A DNA stretch of 64,000 nt, from NCBI RefSeq assembly GCF_001942625.1, contig NZ_MLCL01000089.1, positions 62,001 to 126,000 on the forward strand. Reading direction: 5' to 3'. Below, piece after piece: positions 36,045 to 45,632 of this stretch (positions within the stretch are counted from its first letter, which is position 1; each line of letters opens with the position of its first letter). The DNA is from Mycobacterium syngnathidarum (GTDB taxonomy: Bacteria; Actinomycetota; Actinomycetes; Mycobacteriales; Mycobacteriaceae). The notes beneath the pieces were generated by a model. The model searched no databases. It was given only the letters and a program-made list of their open reading frames with translations, and was not told the origin of the DNA. The position numbers and the translations under genes are program-made.

Positions 36045-36968
36045 GTGGCGACCCAGGATTCGATCGTGACCGTATCGACTGTGACCGCCTCGGCACTGAC
36101 GCTGTTGGACGAGCTCGGTGGATTCGCCACCACCCGCCAGTTGTTGACCGTCATGACACGTCAGCAGCTGGACGTCCAGGTGCGCAGAGGCTTTCTCACG
36201 CGTGTTTGGTACGGCGTGTATGCAGCGTCGAAGCCAGATCTGATGGGACGCCTGGCCGCGCTCGACCTCTACATAGGCAGTGAAGCGGTCCTGTGCATGG
36301 GAACTGCCGCAACGCTGTACGGCTTCGACTTTGAGAACACGACAGCCATCCACATGCTCGATCCGGGTGTCCGCGTACGACCCTGCGTCGGCTTGATGGT
36401 TCATCAACGAGTAGGCGCGCCGCTGCAGCGCATTTCCGGACGACTGGCGACCGCACCGGCCTGGACGGCGGTCGAGATCGCGCGACAGTTGCCGCGGCCA
36501 CGCGCGCTCGCTGTCTTGGACGGCGCGCTTCATTCGCTGCGGTGCACTCCCGCCGACTTGGACAAGGCAGTACGCGAGCAGCGCGGTCGGCGCGGCATCG
36601 TCGCCGTACGAGAACTTCTCCAACATGCCGATGGCCGAGCCGAATCCGCGATGGAAAGCGAGGCCAGGCTGGTCATGATCGACTACGGCCTACCGCGGCC
36701 TGAACTTCAGTACGAGATCCGTGGCCGGAACGGCGAGACATGGCGAGTCGATTTCGCGTGGCTCGACGCGCGAGTCGCAGCGGAGTACGAGGGCCTGGAT
36801 TGGCATTCCGGTCCGGCCAAGATGGTCGACGACAAGAAGCGGGTCGCCGGCATTCAAGAGCAGGGGTGGACAGTGATTCCGATGGTGGCTCAAGATGTGC
36901 GGCGATATCCCAGCCAGCTCGCCGAGCGCATCAACTATCACCTCTCGGCAGCGCGCCTAGCCGGTTGA
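36045..36968 (+). CDS. AbiEi-like N-terminus fused to a DUF559-type endonuclease-like domain
   Basis: 307 residues. The first 60 (TLLDELGGFATTRQLLTVMTRQQLDVQVRRGFLTRVWYGVYA) resemble the winged-helix antitoxin domain of AbiEi/type IV toxin-antitoxin systems. The C-terminal 110 residues (MIDYGLPRPELQYEIRG, WRVDFAWLDARVAAEYEGLDWH, WTVIPMVAQDV) resemble the DUF559/very-short-patch-repair-like nuclease fold with the Asp, Glu pattern D-x-A...E-x-E. GTG 36045 has AGGA well placed; GTG 36066 is possible. Such proteins are frequent in mycobacteria and poorly studied. It stands alone between two hairpin repeats, without an AbiEii-type toxin. Confidence 0.7.
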   Translation: MATQDSIVTVSTVTASALTLLDELGGFATTRQLLTVMTRQQLDVQVRRGFLTRVWYGVYAASKPDLMGRLAALDLYIGSEAVLCMGTAATLYGFDFENTTAIHMLDPGVRVRPCVGLMVHQRVGAPLQRISGRLATAPAWTAVEIARQLPRPRALAVLDGALHSLRCTPADLDKAVREQRGRRGIVAVRELLQHADGRAESAMESEARLVMIDYGLPRPELQYEIRGRNGETWRVDFAWLDARVAAEYEGLDWHSGPAKMVDDKKRVAGIQEQGWTVIPMVAQDVRRYPSQLAERINYHLSAARLAG

Positions 36969-36971
36969 GAC

Positions 36972-37034
36972 CGCGAGCAGACACAGACTCGCATGAAACA
37001 CGCGCGGGTAATGCGATTCTCTGTCTGCTCGGCG
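36972..37034. repeat. Hairpin repeat, copy B
   Basis: Same arms as copy A (36972-36994 and 37011-37034), with a different 16-base loop (GAAACACGCGCGGGTA). It begins three bases after the AbiEi-like stop codon and ends on the base next to the guaB3 stop codon, so it fills the convergent gap completely and could end transcription from both sides. Confidence 0.8.
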
Positions 37035-38171
37035 TCAAGAGCCAACAGTGAGCCCGACCTTCTGGAATTCCTTGAGATCGCAGTAGCCCGCCTTGGCCAT
37101 CGACCGGCGCAGACCACCGACCAGGTTCAACGACCCGAACGGATCGTCGGACGGCCCGTTGAGCACTTGCGCCAACCCCGGCCGCTCGCCGACCGCCACC
37201 TGCAGCAGCGCACCACGAGGCAACGACGGGTGCGCCGCCGCGGCCGGCCAGAACCAGCCGCCGCCGAGCGCCTCGTCGGCGATGGCAAGCGGCGTGCCCA
37301 GCACCACCGCGTCGGCACCGCATGCGATCGCCTTGGCCAGGTCGCCCGAGGTGTGGATGTCGCCGTCGGCCAGCACGTGCACGTAGCGTCCGCCGGTCTC
37401 GTCGAGGTATTCGCGACGGGCGGCCGCCGCATCGGCGATCGCGGTGGCCATCGGCACGCTGATGCCCAGCACCTCGTCGCTGGTGGTCACCCCGGCAGTG
37501 GAGCCGTAGCCGACGATCACGCCGGCCGCGCCGGTACGCATCAGGTGCAGTGCGGTGCGGTGGTCGAGCACGCCGCCGGCCACCACGGGCACGTCGAGCT
37601 CGGAGATGAACGTCTTCAAATTGAGAGGATCACCGGCCCCGTGATCTTGCGCAACACGCTCGGCGGAGATGATGGTGCCCTGGATGACCAGCAGGTCGAT
37701 CCCGGCCGCCACCAGCGTCGGGGTCAGCGCCTGGGCGTTCTGCGGACTGACGCGGACCGCCGTGGTGACCCCAGCCTCACGGATACGGGCCACCGCCGCG
37801 CCGAGCAGCTCGGGGTCCAGGGGTGCGGCATGCAGCTGCTGCAGCATTCGGGTTGCGGCGGCATCATCGGAAGCCGTGGCCGCGACGTCGAGCACCTGGG
37901 CGATCTTCTCTTCGACATCGGCGTGCCTGCCGATCAGCCCCTCGCCGTTGAGTACCCCGAGCCCACCGAGCCGGCCCATCTCGATCGCGAACTCCACCGA
38001 TACCAGGGAGTCGGTCGGATGCGCGACAACCGGAACCTCGAAGCGGTACGCATCGAGCTGCCAGGCCGTCGACACGTCCTGGGACGAACGGGTGCGCCGG
38101 GACGGCACGATCGTGACGTCATCGAGCTCATAGGTACGGCGGGCAGTTCTGCCCATGCCGATTTCAACCAT
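37035..38171 (-). CDS. guaB3: IMP dehydrogenase-family protein GuaB3
   Basis: 378 residues, without the CBS domains of true IMP dehydrogenase. The barrel carries TYELDDVTIVPSRRTRSSQDVS and VHVLADGDIHTSGDLAKAIACGADAVVLG. The loop that holds the catalytic Cys in GuaB2 (GPGSICTTR) here reads GYGSTAGVTTSDE, with no cysteine, so a classical IMPDH mechanism is not available. Matches Rv3410c. The start at MVEIGMGRT is the family norm; three more codons are open. Follows guaB2 in one probable operon, 38 bases apart. Confidence 0.92.
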   Translation of the reverse strand: MVEIGMGRTARRTYELDDVTIVPSRRTRSSQDVSTAWQLDAYRFEVPVVAHPTDSLVSVEFAIEMGRLGGLGVLNGEGLIGRHADVEEKIAQVLDVAATASDDAAATRMLQQLHAAPLDPELLGAAVARIREAGVTTAVRVSPQNAQALTPTLVAAGIDLLVIQGTIISAERVAQDHGAGDPLNLKTFISELDVPVVAGGVLDHRTALHLMRTGAAGVIVGYGSTAGVTTSDEVLGISVPMATAIADAAAARREYLDETGGRYVHVLADGDIHTSGDLAKAIACGADAVVLGTPLAIADEALGGGWFWPAAAAHPSLPRGALLQVAVGERPGLAQVLNGPSDDPFGSLNLVGGLRRSMAKAGYCDLKEFQKVGLTVGS

Positions 38172-38209
38172 GTCGCGCATGACTGTTCTTAGTCTCCTGC
38201 CCCACCGAT

Positions 38210-39781
<1,572 letters not shown>

Positions 39782-39897
39782 TTATGACCCGATTCTATCG
39801 GCTCGGATATTGACAGTGATGTTGCCGCTCCTCGCACGTCCGCTTGCGCATCGGCACGGCTGGCGCGATGGGAGGACGGCTGCGTAGTGTGGGACCC

Positions 39898-40302
39898 GTG
39901 CGTGACCACCTCCCCCCTGGTTTGCCGCCCGATCCGTTTGCCGACGATCCCTGCGATCCGTCGGCCGCACTGGACGCGATCGAGCCGGGCCAGCCTCTGG
40001 ACCCCCAGGAACGGACGGCAGTCGAGGCTGATCTAGCCGATCTCGCGGTGTATGAAGCGTTGTTGGCGCACAAAGGAATTCGTGGCCTCGTCGTGTGCTG
40101 TGACGAATGCCAACAGGACCACTACCACGATTGGGACATGCTGCGGGCCAATCTGCTGCAGCTGCTTGTCGACGGCACGGTACGCCCGCACGAGCCCGCC
40201 TACGATCCCGAGCCCGACGCCTACGTGACGTGGGATTACTGCCGCGGCTACGCCGACGCGTCCCTCAACGAGGCCACCTCGGACACCGACGGCTACCGCT
40301 GA
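39898..40302 (+). CDS. DUF5319-type conserved protein (Rv3412 homologue)
   Basis: 134 residues, GTG start (VRDHLPPGLPPDPFADDP). Acidic, with two Cys in VVCCDECQQDHYHDWDMLRANLLQLL that could bind a metal, and a conserved TWDYCRGYADASLNEA end. It matches Rv3412, which lies in the same place between guaB2 and rsdA. No function is known to me. Its last ten bases overlap the convergent rsdA stop. Confidence 0.83.
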   Translation: MRDHLPPGLPPDPFADDPCDPSAALDAIEPGQPLDPQERTAVEADLADLAVYEALLAHKGIRGLVVCCDECQQDHYHDWDMLRANLLQLLVDGTVRPHEPAYDPEPDAYVTWDYCRGYADASLNEATSDTDGYR

Positions 40303-41465
40303 GAACCGCCTAGCCCCGGCAACAGGGGCAGTTCCATCTCCGGCAACGCCGGACCTTCCGCACCCTGCCCGCTCGACGGGCCCTCGTGATCTGCGCCACC
40401 CTCGCTCTCGGCAGGTGCCGACGGCGCGCTGTGCGCCGGGGGCGCCGACGTGGGCTCCACCGGCGCGGCGGTGGTGGGCGGCTCAGCCGTTGGCGCAGCC
40501 GAGGTGGTGGGCGCCGACGTCGTGCGCGTCACCGCCGGCGGTGAGGCCGACGACGACGGAGTCGTCGCCGGGGCCGACGCGCTGGTGGTGGGCTCGGGGC
40601 TGCTCGTCGGGGCTGTCGACGCCGACGAGGTCGGCGGCGTCGACGGGGCCGTGGTGGTCGGAGGCGATGTCTCCGACGGCGTAGGTGTTGTAGGTGTTAC
40701 CGACGGACCCGATGTCTCCGAACCCGGTGTCGTCTCCGTAGGCGAGGTCGAAGGCCCGGTCGTCGGTGTCGACGTCGGGATCTCTCCCGGCGGGCTCTCG
40801 ACGGGCGACGACGGTGGCGTCGTCACGGTCACCTCGGGCAGCACCACCGGCGGCGCGTCGGGTGGCACGGTCGCTTTCGGATCACGGTTTTCCACCTTCA
40901 CCGACAGCTGCTGCCATTGGTCGACGAGCTCCTGCTTGCGCCGCTCGTCATCGACGGTGGCGACGGTGGTGGTGAGGGTCTGCAGCTTCTGCTGTGCCTG
41001 TTCCCATTGCCCATCGTCGATCAGCTGCTGGACCTGTTTGAGCTCACTGGAGGCCAACTCGACGCCTACGTCGCGCGTCACCGGTGCCGAGCCGAAAACC
41101 AGTCCACGCACGCCGTAGAGCGCGTCGCCCGGCCCCGAGCCGTACACGGCCGCACCGAACCCACCGAGGCACAGCAGCGCGGCCGCCATCGATCCCACCA
41201 GTGCCATCGGCATCCGAACCCGGCCCTGCGAGGTGGCCTTGTCGAGTGCCGCGACGGCCTCGCGGGGCGTCGCGATGCCCGACATCGGAGCGCGCCGCGC
41301 CTCGTCGCGCCAGCCGGTCAGCAGAACGGCGAGTTCTGCCTCTTCCCGGTCGGTGGCATACACCTGCCGTTCGAGGGACAACGCCTCGATGAATTTCTCG
41401 GACCGGTTGATCTCGTTGAGGGACGGATCACCACCGTTTGAGGTCCAGCGGCCGAAGTCAGGCAT
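40293..41465 (-). CDS. rsdA: Anti-sigma-D factor RsdA
   Basis: 390 residues. The N-terminal cytosolic part (MPDFGRWTSNGGDPSLNEINRSEKFIEAL) is the SigD-binding segment. One transmembrane helix lies at ALVGSMAAALLCLGGFGAAVYG. An outer region with a helical part (ELKQVQQLIDDGQWEQAQQKLQTL) follows, then a long Pro/Ser/Thr-rich low-complexity tail. Sequesters SigD until regulated proteolysis. The start overlaps sigD by eight bases, giving coupled synthesis. Matches Rv3413c. The GTC/GAC-rich DNA between 40400 and 40850 is this low-complexity tail. Confidence 0.9.
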   Translation of the reverse strand: MPDFGRWTSNGGDPSLNEINRSEKFIEALSLERQVYATDREEAELAVLLTGWRDEARRAPMSGIATPREAVAALDKATSQGRVRMPMALVGSMAAALLCLGGFGAAVYGSGPGDALYGVRGLVFGSAPVTRDVGVELASSELKQVQQLIDDGQWEQAQQKLQTLTTTVATVDDERRKQELVDQWQQLSVKVENRDPKATVPPDAPPVVLPEVTVTTPPSSPVESPPGEIPTSTPTTGPSTSPTETTPGSETSGPSVTPTTPTPSETSPPTTTAPSTPPTSSASTAPTSSPEPTTSASAPATTPSSSASPPAVTRTTSAPTTSAAPTAEPPTTAAPVEPTSAPPAHSAPSAPAESEGGADHEGPSSGQGAEGPALPEMELPLLPGLGGSQR

Positions 41466-42036
41466 GGTCACGTCCCGTCGCCATGATCTCGGTCTTGAGC
41501 CGGGCCAGCGCCCGGTGCTGAGCCACCCGCACGGCGCCGGCGGTGCTGCCGACGGCCTCGGCGGTCTCTTCGGCGCTCATGCCGACCACGATGCGCAGGA
41601 TCAGGATCTCGCGCTGCTTTTCGGGCAGTACCGCCAGCAGCCTGGCCATCCGTTCCGAAGACTCGGTGTCGAGCGCGGTCTGTTCGGGCCCCGTGTCAAG
41701 GGAGAACCGCTCGGGCACCACATCGGTGGGCTCGGCACGATTCCTGGCCGCCGCGCGATGCGCGTCAGCAACCTTGTGCGCAGCGATGCCGTACACAAAG
41801 GCCAGGAACGGGCGTCCCTGATCTTTGTAGCGCGGCAGCGCCGTTATGGCGGCCAAGCAAACCTCCTGCGCAACGTCATCAGCTGATAGACCACTACGCT
41901 CGGTCGCCCCCACCCTCGCCCGGACATAACGAACGACGATTGGCCGAATGATCTCCAGCACTTCCGAGAGCGCGTTCCGATCACCTGCCACTGCCTCAGC
42001 AACGACAATGTCGAGACGGTCTCCCGAACTTGTCAT
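41458..42036 (-). CDS. sigD: ECF sigma factor SigD
   Basis: 192 residues. Region 2 is IVVRYVRARVGATERSGLSADDVAQEVCLAAITALPRY, region 2.4/3 linker LAFVYGIAAHKVADAHRAAAR, and region 4 LPEKQREILILRIVVGMSAEETAEAVGSTAGAVRVAQHRALARLK. Near-identical to M. tuberculosis SigD through region 4. ATG 42036 with upstream GGAGAG is chosen; similarity to the annotated M. tuberculosis N-terminus extends eight codons further (VTLERSPT), so a longer form is possible. Directs stationary-phase and cell-envelope genes; controlled by RsdA. Confidence 0.93.
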   Translation of the reverse strand: MTSSGDRLDIVVAEAVAGDRNALSEVLEIIRPIVVRYVRARVGATERSGLSADDVAQEVCLAAITALPRYKDQGRPFLAFVYGIAAHKVADAHRAAARNRAEPTDVVPERFSLDTGPEQTALDTESSERMARLLAVLPEKQREILILRIVVGMSAEETAEAVGSTAGAVRVAQHRALARLKTEIMATGRDHA

Positions 42037-42137
42037 CGTGGGCGATCTCTCCAGCGTTACGTTGCACCGACACTCGCGGCGATTGGCTGAGCTAAACAAT
42101 AACGATCGGGGCGGGGTGGCCGTGACCAGTGCCGGTT

Positions 42138-42935
42138 CTAGGTGCCGGCCCACACCCCGCCTCTGCGACGCACTGTATCGGCGCTGAGGTCCCGGATTCT
42201 GCTGATTTGTCCAGCCTCGTGCGTGGCGCTCCCGATGTCGGCCAGCAGGCAGGCCAACGCCCAGCGCAGCGGGATCAGCCCGGATTTCTCACTGGCCAGC
42301 AGTGCCGCGTCGGCGACTTCGCGTGCGGCGTCGAACTCGCCGGCACTGCACAGTGCCGCGGCCAGCACAACGTCTGATTTGACGGCGTGGCGCGTCGAGC
42401 GGTGACCGGCCGCAGCCGCGACCCCTCGACGGGCATGCTCCACCGCCGCGGCGCCGTCGCCCTGGACCATCGCCAGTTCGGCGCTCACCCACTCCAGCCG
42501 GATCTGCCGGCGTGAGTTGGCGGATGTTTCGAGGGCGCGGGCCCGGTCGAGTAGCCGCTCCGAGACACCGAAGCGGCCGAGTCCGAGCGCATCGGCGGCC
42601 AGCCCGACGAGCGCATCGGCGGCTGCCTCGGCATCGTCACCGCACCGAGCCCAGGCCTGACCGTCGGCCGCGCGGGCACGTGCGTGCCCGCCCAACTGGC
42701 GAAGAAACGAGGCCCGGGTGCTGTGCGCCAACGACACCAATGGCCCGGCGTCCCGCCCCCGCAGGAGCACGCCGAGCTCGGTGAGGGCACAGCCGTAGCG
42801 CCCCTGCCCGCCGGCGGCGACCGCCCGCAGCCAGCGCTCGCGCGGCGTAGTTGCGCTGGGTAGCGGCCACCGGCCGGGCTCGGCCCCAAAGGCCGCGTCG
42901 GCCAGGGCCGCAGCGGCCGCCGGGAATTCAGTCAT
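42138..42935 (-). CDS. TPR-like helical protein (Rv3415c homologue)
   Basis: 265 residues, Ala-rich and wholly helical. Helical pairs such as ALTELGVLLRGRDAGPLVSLAHSTRASFLRQLGGH and VLAAALCSAGEFDAAREVADAALLASEKSG look like tetratricopeptide repeats, suggesting a protein-protein adaptor. It precedes sigD by about 100 bases on the same strand and matches Rv3415c in the same location, implying a link to the SigD system that is not established. No signal peptide. Confidence 0.78.
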   Translation of the reverse strand: MTEFPAAAAALADAAFGAEPGRWPLPSATTPRERWLRAVAAGGQGRYGCALTELGVLLRGRDAGPLVSLAHSTRASFLRQLGGHARARAADGQAWARCGDDAEAAADALVGLAADALGLGRFGVSERLLDRARALETSANSRRQIRLEWVSAELAMVQGDGAAAVEHARRGVAAAAGHRSTRHAVKSDVVLAAALCSAGEFDAAREVADAALLASEKSGLIPLRWALACLLADIGSATHEAGQISRIRDLSADTVRRRGGVWAGT

Positions 42936-43390
42936 CGTTTCGCGACGCTATCAACTGCACAGTCGCAACTTCACAGTCGGCTCAGGCACGCGGGAATCGG
43001 GTACCGCATACCGTCGGAACCGGGTATTGAATGTTGCGATATAAGCATCAGTTAACAATTGGTGGCGCGAATGTTAATGGCGTGTCAACTAACCGCTGCC
43101 CGCCCGGAATAGCACACAACGTCCCCGCCTGCGCGAACAGGGAAAACCCGAACTTGGTTGCCACAGCCTTAACATGCAAGCCCCGGCTTAAGCGTCGCAA
43201 CGATGAACGCGATGTAAATTCTCGACCTGCGATTATGCCCTTTAGCACACCGCGGGCCTATTGACTCGCTTTATTCAGTCCCCCTAGTTTGTGTGCACGA
43301 GCGGTCATCGGCGACACGTGCTCAGTTCGGTTCCACCGACTCAAACCCGCCCAATTCGGCGAAATGGGCGAGCAGAGAGGGGTTTTCCAC
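42936..43390 (+). other. Long non-coding upstream region of whiB3
   Basis: 455 bases without a credible gene and visibly richer in A/T than its surroundings (for example GATATAAGCATCAGTTAACAA). M. tuberculosis also has an unusually long whiB3 promoter region, where PhoP and Lsr2 are known to act. Apart from the promoter at 43261 I see no strong palindrome or hairpin. A 77-codon open frame at 43031 lacks coding character. Confidence 0.5.
43261..43290 (+). promoter_or_regulatory. Candidate sigma-A-like promoter of whiB3
   Basis: TTGACT (43261) and TAGTTT (43285) separated by 18 bases. Transcription would begin near 43297, giving a leader of about 95 bases before the whiB3 ATG. The -35 is one base from consensus; the -10 is weaker. 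Confidence 0.5.
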
Positions 43391-43681
43391 ATGCCGCAGC
43401 CGCAGCAGCTTCCCGGACCCAATGCGGATATCTGGGATTGGCAAATGCAGGGACTTTGCCGTGGTGTCGATTCGTCGATGTTCTTCCATCCCGATGGTGA
43501 ACGCGGACGGGCCCGGGCTCAACGTGAGCTCCGCGCCAAGGAGATGTGCCGCAGCTGCCCAGTGATTACCCAGTGCCGTACACATGCGCTTGCAGTCGGT
43601 GAGCCGTACGGCATCTGGGGCGGCCTGAGCGAGTCCGAGCGTGAGCTCTTGCTCAAGCGAGGCATCCGCCGCACCGCCTGA
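43391..43681 (+). CDS. whiB3: Iron-sulfur redox regulator WhiB3
   Basis: 96 residues. Four iron-sulfur Cys: Cys23, Cys53, Cys56 and Cys62 (CRSCPVITQC), followed by the WhiB turn GIWGG at 74-78 and a basic tail (KRGIRRTA). MPQPQQLPGPNADIWDWQ matches the WhiB3 N-terminus of M. tuberculosis (Rv3416). Senses O2, NO and redox state and adjusts lipid synthesis and survival; works with SigA. The AGAGAGGGG ribosome-binding site is well spaced. M. tuberculosis WhiB3 has a slightly longer tail. Confidence 0.95.
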   Translation: MPQPQQLPGPNADIWDWQMQGLCRGVDSSMFFHPDGERGRARAQRELRAKEMCRSCPVITQCRTHALAVGEPYGIWGGLSESERELLLKRGIRRTA

Positions 43682-43707
43682 GCCGTACAGCAAACTCATA
43701 CGCCGAT

Positions 43708-43747
43708 CCGAAAAGGCTCCATCCCAGTCGAGATGGGGCCTTTTCGG
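43708..43747 (+). terminator. Terminator after whiB3
   Basis: Stem of 16 base pairs, CCGAAAAGGCTCCATC with GATGGGGCCTTTTCGG, with one G-T wobble and an 8-base loop, just after the whiB3 stop. It has only a short T-rich tail, as is common in mycobacteria. It could also serve the convergent DoxX gene. Confidence 0.75.
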
Positions 43748-43774
43748 TTGTCAGCTTGAGTTGGCCTGCGTCGG

Positions 43775-44137
43775 TCAGCCCGCGAGAAAGGCGGCCAGCG
43801 ACAGCACCGCGAGGACCAGGAACGCCGCCGGGAACGCGATGTTGTAGAAGACCTGCGCGCGGATGTGGGTGATCACGGCACCGATGAAGAACGCCACCAG
43901 TCCGACCGCGGCGGCGAGGCCGAGCGGCGGGAATGCAAACAGGCCCACGAGCAGTCCGACGGCTCCGGCCCCCTTGAGCAGGCCCAGCACCGGAACCCAG
44001 TTCCGCGGGACGTCGACCTCCGCCGAGTTGGCCAGCACGAAACTCGCCCCGGCGAGATCCGCGAGCGCCATCGCCGCGTTGGCCGCGATGGTGACCGCGA
44101 CGATCAATGTCGCGATCATGCCGAGTTGTAGGGTCAT
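43775..44137 (-). CDS. DoxX-family small membrane protein
   Basis: 120 residues with four hydrophobic helices (MIATLIVAVTIAANAAMAL, WVPVLGLLKGAGAVGLLVGLF, LAAAVGLVAFFIGAVITHI, AAFLVLAVLSLAAFLA), the DoxX-like four-helix layout. Sits head-to-head with an ECF sigma gene. DoxX-like and carboxymuconolactone-type genes are commonly next to and controlled by ECF41-type sigma factors. Start MTLQLG is preferred over an extended form that would cover the promoter. Confidence 0.8.
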   Translation of the reverse strand: MTLQLGMIATLIVAVTIAANAAMALADLAGASFVLANSAEVDVPRNWVPVLGLLKGAGAVGLLVGLFAFPPLGLAAAVGLVAFFIGAVITHIRAQVFYNIAFPAAFLVLAVLSLAAFLAG

Positions 44138-44210
44138 GGTGGTCGCCTCCGATGTCCGATCGTCAAGGGGTTCACCTTGTTGACGCTCGCCGTGCGTGAA
44201 AGGTGACGGC

Positions 44211-45101
44211 ATGACCGACCAAAGGGTCCTGGCCGACCGATTCGAAGAGGATCGTCCCCGTCTGCGCGCGGTGGCGTGTCGACTGCTCGGCTCGGTGCAC
44301 GATGCCGACGACGCGGTTCAGGCGGCGTGGCTCAAGATCAGCCGTCGCGGCATCGACGGTGTGAACACCCCGACCGCCTGGTTCACCACGGTCACCGCAC
44401 ACGAGTGTCTCGACCGGCTGCGAGAGCACAAGCGGCGTGCCGAAGTCCTCGGCGGCGACGAACTGCTCCCCGAGGCCCTGTCCCCAGCCGCCGACGAGCA
44501 GGTGGTCATGGCCGAATCGGTGGGCCGCGCCCTGCTCGTCGTGCTCGACCAGCTCTCGCCCGCCCAACGCGTCGCGTTCGTGCTGCACGACGCCTTCGCC
44601 GTGCCTTTCGACGTCATTGCCACGCTGCTCGACCGCACACCGGCGGCCGCCAAGAAACTGGCCAGCCGGGCCCGCGACCGCGTCAACGGTTCCGAGCCGT
44701 CCGCGGCCCGCCCCACCGCTGAACACCTCGACATCGCCCGGACTTTCCTGGCCGCTTCCCAGCAGGGCGATCTGGAGGCGCTGCTGGAAATTCTGGACCC
44801 CGATGTGGTGCGTCGCGTCGACCGCGTGCTCGTCGGCGGGCAGGTCCCCACCGAGCTGCGAGGTGCACAGGAGTTCGTCGAGGAGTCGAAGATGTTCGCC
44901 GCGGTCGCCCGCGGTGGCGAGGTCGCGGTGCTCGACGGCGCCGCCGGCATCGTCATCGCGCCGGCCGGCCGGCTGAGGTCCCTACTGCGTCTCGACATCC
45001 GAGACGGGCGGATTCATGTCATCGACATCATCGGCGATCCGGACCGCTTGGCCGCGGTCTCCGTGACGTTGGCCGACCAGTTCCCTGCCGAGCAGACGTA
45101 G
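44211..45101 (+). CDS. ECF sigma factor with C-terminal SnoaL-like domain (SigJ/ECF41 type)
   Basis: 296 residues. Region 2 RFEEDRPRLRAVACRLLGSVHDADDAVQAAWLKISRR and region 4 LDQLSPAQRVAFVLHDAFAVPFDVIATLLDRTPAAAKKLASRAR are sigma-70 family. From about residue 165 a SnoaL/NTF2-like domain follows (IARTFLAASQQGDLEALLEILDPDV), which in ECF41 factors replaces a separate anti-sigma factor. LLPEAL corresponds to the linker WLPEPL motif. The DoxX gene is divergent and a likely target. The last codons lie inside the hairpin repeat copy C. Confidence 0.85.
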   Translation: MTDQRVLADRFEEDRPRLRAVACRLLGSVHDADDAVQAAWLKISRRGIDGVNTPTAWFTTVTAHECLDRLREHKRRAEVLGGDELLPEALSPAADEQVVMAESVGRALLVVLDQLSPAQRVAFVLHDAFAVPFDVIATLLDRTPAAAKKLASRARDRVNGSEPSAARPTAEHLDIARTFLAASQQGDLEALLEILDPDVVRRVDRVLVGGQVPTELRGAQEFVEESKMFAAVARGGEVAVLDGAAGIVIAPAGRLRSLLRLDIRDGRIHVIDIIGDPDRLAAVSVTLADQFPAEQT

Positions 45102-45148
45102 AACTGTCCCAAAATCGGCATTTGCGGGCAGCTTTGTGTCTGCTCGCC
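45087..45148. repeat. Hairpin repeat, copy C (diverged)
   Basis: Left arm GCCGAGCAGACGTAGAACTG (45087) and right arm CAGCTTTGTGTCTGCTCGCC (45129) pair at 15 of 20 positions around a 22-base loop. The GAGCAGAC/GTCTGCTC core is shared with copies A and B. The sigma gene stop codon TAG is part of the left arm, and the broken OsmC gene starts 14 bases after the right arm. Confidence 0.65.
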
Positions 45149-45161
45149 GAAACTCGTGACC

Positions 45162-45590
45162 ATGACCATCGACGTCACCGTGGCCGAGACGGGCGCGGGA
45201 ACCTACACCCAGCAGATCACCGCCGGACGCCACCAGTTCATCGCCGACGAACCGCTTCCGGTGGGTGACGACGCCGGCCCGAATCCCTATGACCTGGTAT
45301 TGGCCGGCCTGGGCGCGTGTACGTCGATGACGGTGCGGATGTACGCCGACCGCAAGGGCTGGCCTCTTGAGCAGGTACGAGTCACGTTGCGGCACTAGCG
45401 TATTCATGCGAAGGACTGTGCCGACTGCGAGACCACGAAGGGGATGATCGACCAGATCGACCGCGAGATCGAGTTGATCGGCGAGCTCGACGACACCCAA
45501 CGGGAACGGCTGATGTACATCGCGGAGCGGTGCCCCGTCCATCAAACCCTCAATTCGGAAGTCCACATCACCACGACCGAGATTTCGTGA
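45162..45590 (+). pseudogene. OsmC-family protein interrupted by an in-frame amber codon
   Basis: The frame encodes an OsmC/Ohr-like peroxiredoxin fold: [41 protein letters not shown] with the first reactive Cys, then VRVTLRH, TAG (45396-45398), RIHAKDCADCETTKG with the second Cys pair, continuing in frame to ERCPVHQTLNSEVHI and a TGA. Homologues usually have Ser or a similar residue where TAG stands, so one C-to-A change (TCG to TAG) explains it. Without suppression only 78 residues are made and the thiol peroxidase would be lost. A GTG six bases upstream is an alternative start. Confidence 0.85.
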
Positions 45591-45632
45591 TCCGCCTGCA
45601 CCGGCGTGAAGCCCCGGCGTAGGAAGGACGTC

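Noticed and set aside
40400..40850. GTCGTC/GACGGC-rich repetitive tract
   Set aside because: Low-complexity Pro/Ser/Thr tail of RsdA, not a separate repeat element.
43031..43264. 77-codon frame upstream of whiB3
   Set aside because: No ribosome-binding site, no coding bias, and it ends on the predicted whiB3 promoter.
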